In this document: in pieces, positions 63,613 through 64,000 of the stretch | Position numbering within the stretch: position 1 is the stretch's first letter | Layout of the letters: every line of letters starts with the position of its first letter | NCBI RefSeq assembly: GCF_027912675.1 | Contig: NZ_CP115757.1 | Span: 3,128,501-3,192,500 of the forward strand | DNA from: Paracoccus sp. SCSIO 75233 | GTDB taxonomy: Bacteria > Pseudomonadota > Alphaproteobacteria > Rhodobacterales > Rhodobacteraceae | Direction: 5' to 3' | DNA: 64,000 nt | Notes under the pieces: generated by a model | The model's database searches: none | Told to the model about the DNA's origin: nothing | Seen by the model: only the letters and a program-made list of their open reading frames with translations | Position numbers and translations under genes: made by a program

Positions 63613-64000
63613 TCAGGCGGCTGCGGGCAGGCGGGACGGGGCCTCACGGACCGGCAAATGGATAAGTGCGGAGAACGCACCGACGCCGACACCGACCCAC
63701 CAGACCAGCGTGTAGTCTCCGTACTGGTCATAAAGCGAACCGCCCAGCCAGACGCCGAGGAAAGACCCGATCTGGTGGCTGAGGAACACGAAGCCATACA
63801 GCGTGCCCATATAGCGCAGCCCGTAGATATAGGCGACGAGGCCCGAGGTCAGGGGCACGGTGGCAAGCCACAGCGCGCCCATGCCGACGCTGAACAGCAT
63901 GACGCTGGTTGGTGTGATCGGGGACAGGATAAACGCCGCTGCGATGATCGTGCGCAGCGTGTAGACCCCGGCCAGCAGATATTTGCGTGAGAATCGGTTG
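63613..64000 (-). CDS. MFS transporter, partial (C-terminal part)
   Basis: Only the last 129 residues are in the window; the frame continues through the edge without a stop. The visible part has four membrane segments: TIIAAAFILSPITPTS, MLFSVGMGALWLATVPLTSG, LYGFVFLSHQIGSFLGVWLG, and YTLVWWVGVGVGAFSALIHL near the C-terminus. The SHQIGSFLGVWLGG region is common in MFS exporters. The substrate cannot be judged from this piece. Confidence 0.82.
   Translation of the reverse strand, partial: NRFSRKYLLAGVYTLRTIIAAAFILSPITPTSVMLFSVGMGALWLATVPLTSGLVAYIYGLRYMGTLYGFVFLSHQIGSFLGVWLGGSLYDQYGDYTLVWWVGVGVGAFSALIHLPVREAPSRLPAAA

Overview
The window is a high-GC alphaproteobacterial chromosome segment, most likely Rhodobacterales (Rhodobacteraceae/Paracoccaceae, Paracoccus-like). 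The pointers are GcrA, a DUF1491 protein, a 49-residue aa3-type oxidase subunit IV, a NodH-type sulfotransferase next to a core-2/I-branching transferase, a Hint_2 protein, and an RpoH-type dnaK promoter of the alphaproteobacterial form. No rRNA, tRNA, IS element, prophage or CRISPR array was seen.

Layout. (1) 0-8.5 kb: flagellar genes. fliF faces a plus-strand operon, fliL-unknown-motE-motA-unknown-flhA-fliR-flhB-fliJ-like, with nearly every junction overlapping; a CtrA-like box lies between the two units. (2) 8.5-19.6 kb: surface-polysaccharide genes. Two-domain sulfotransferase, GT14-type and GT2/GT4 transferases, galE, galU, another GT2, kdsB and cysQ are on the minus strand; a KpsM-like permease of lower GC is divergent. 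UDP-sugar supply, CMP-Kdo synthesis, a PAPS-dependent sulfotransferase and a PAP-removing phosphatase together suggest a sulfated, Kdo-linked capsule-like polymer (inference). (3) 19.7-26.1 kb: dnaK-dnaJ with an RpoH promoter, an L,D-transpeptidase lipoprotein, a PiT phosphate transporter, a Nudix hydrolase and ArfB. (4) 26.4-34 kb: a TriABC-like efflux pump with two adaptors and one RND pump, then malic enzyme MaeB. (5) 34-47.8 kb: tusA-like, gcrA, ABC-2 permease, argD-GNAT-argF, DsbD-alpha-like protein, YqgE, threonylcarbamoyl-AMP synthase, a DmdC-like acyl-CoA dehydrogenase with an MBL hydrolase, oxidase subunit IV, an unknown lipoprotein, AzlCD, an unknown membrane protein and greA. (6) 48-53.7 kb: ETF-QO, a TPR protein, ispE, pdxJ, acpS. 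(7) 53.7-64 kb: two REP-like palindrome clusters, an acetyltransferase, RarD, a Hint protein, DUF1491-era-rnc-lepB, an AT-rich orphan gene, RluA, LysE, a thioesterase, DUF1801 and a partial MFS transporter.

The least explained structures are the two REP/REPIN-like arrays (53735-54030 and 58232-58384), whose units carry GTAG 5' of a covarying palindrome. After them come the uncharacterised flagellar genes next to the stator, the putative sulfated-polysaccharide module, the greA leader terminator, and the AT-rich orphan between lepB and the pseudouridine synthase gene. I saw no clearly new defence or secretion system.
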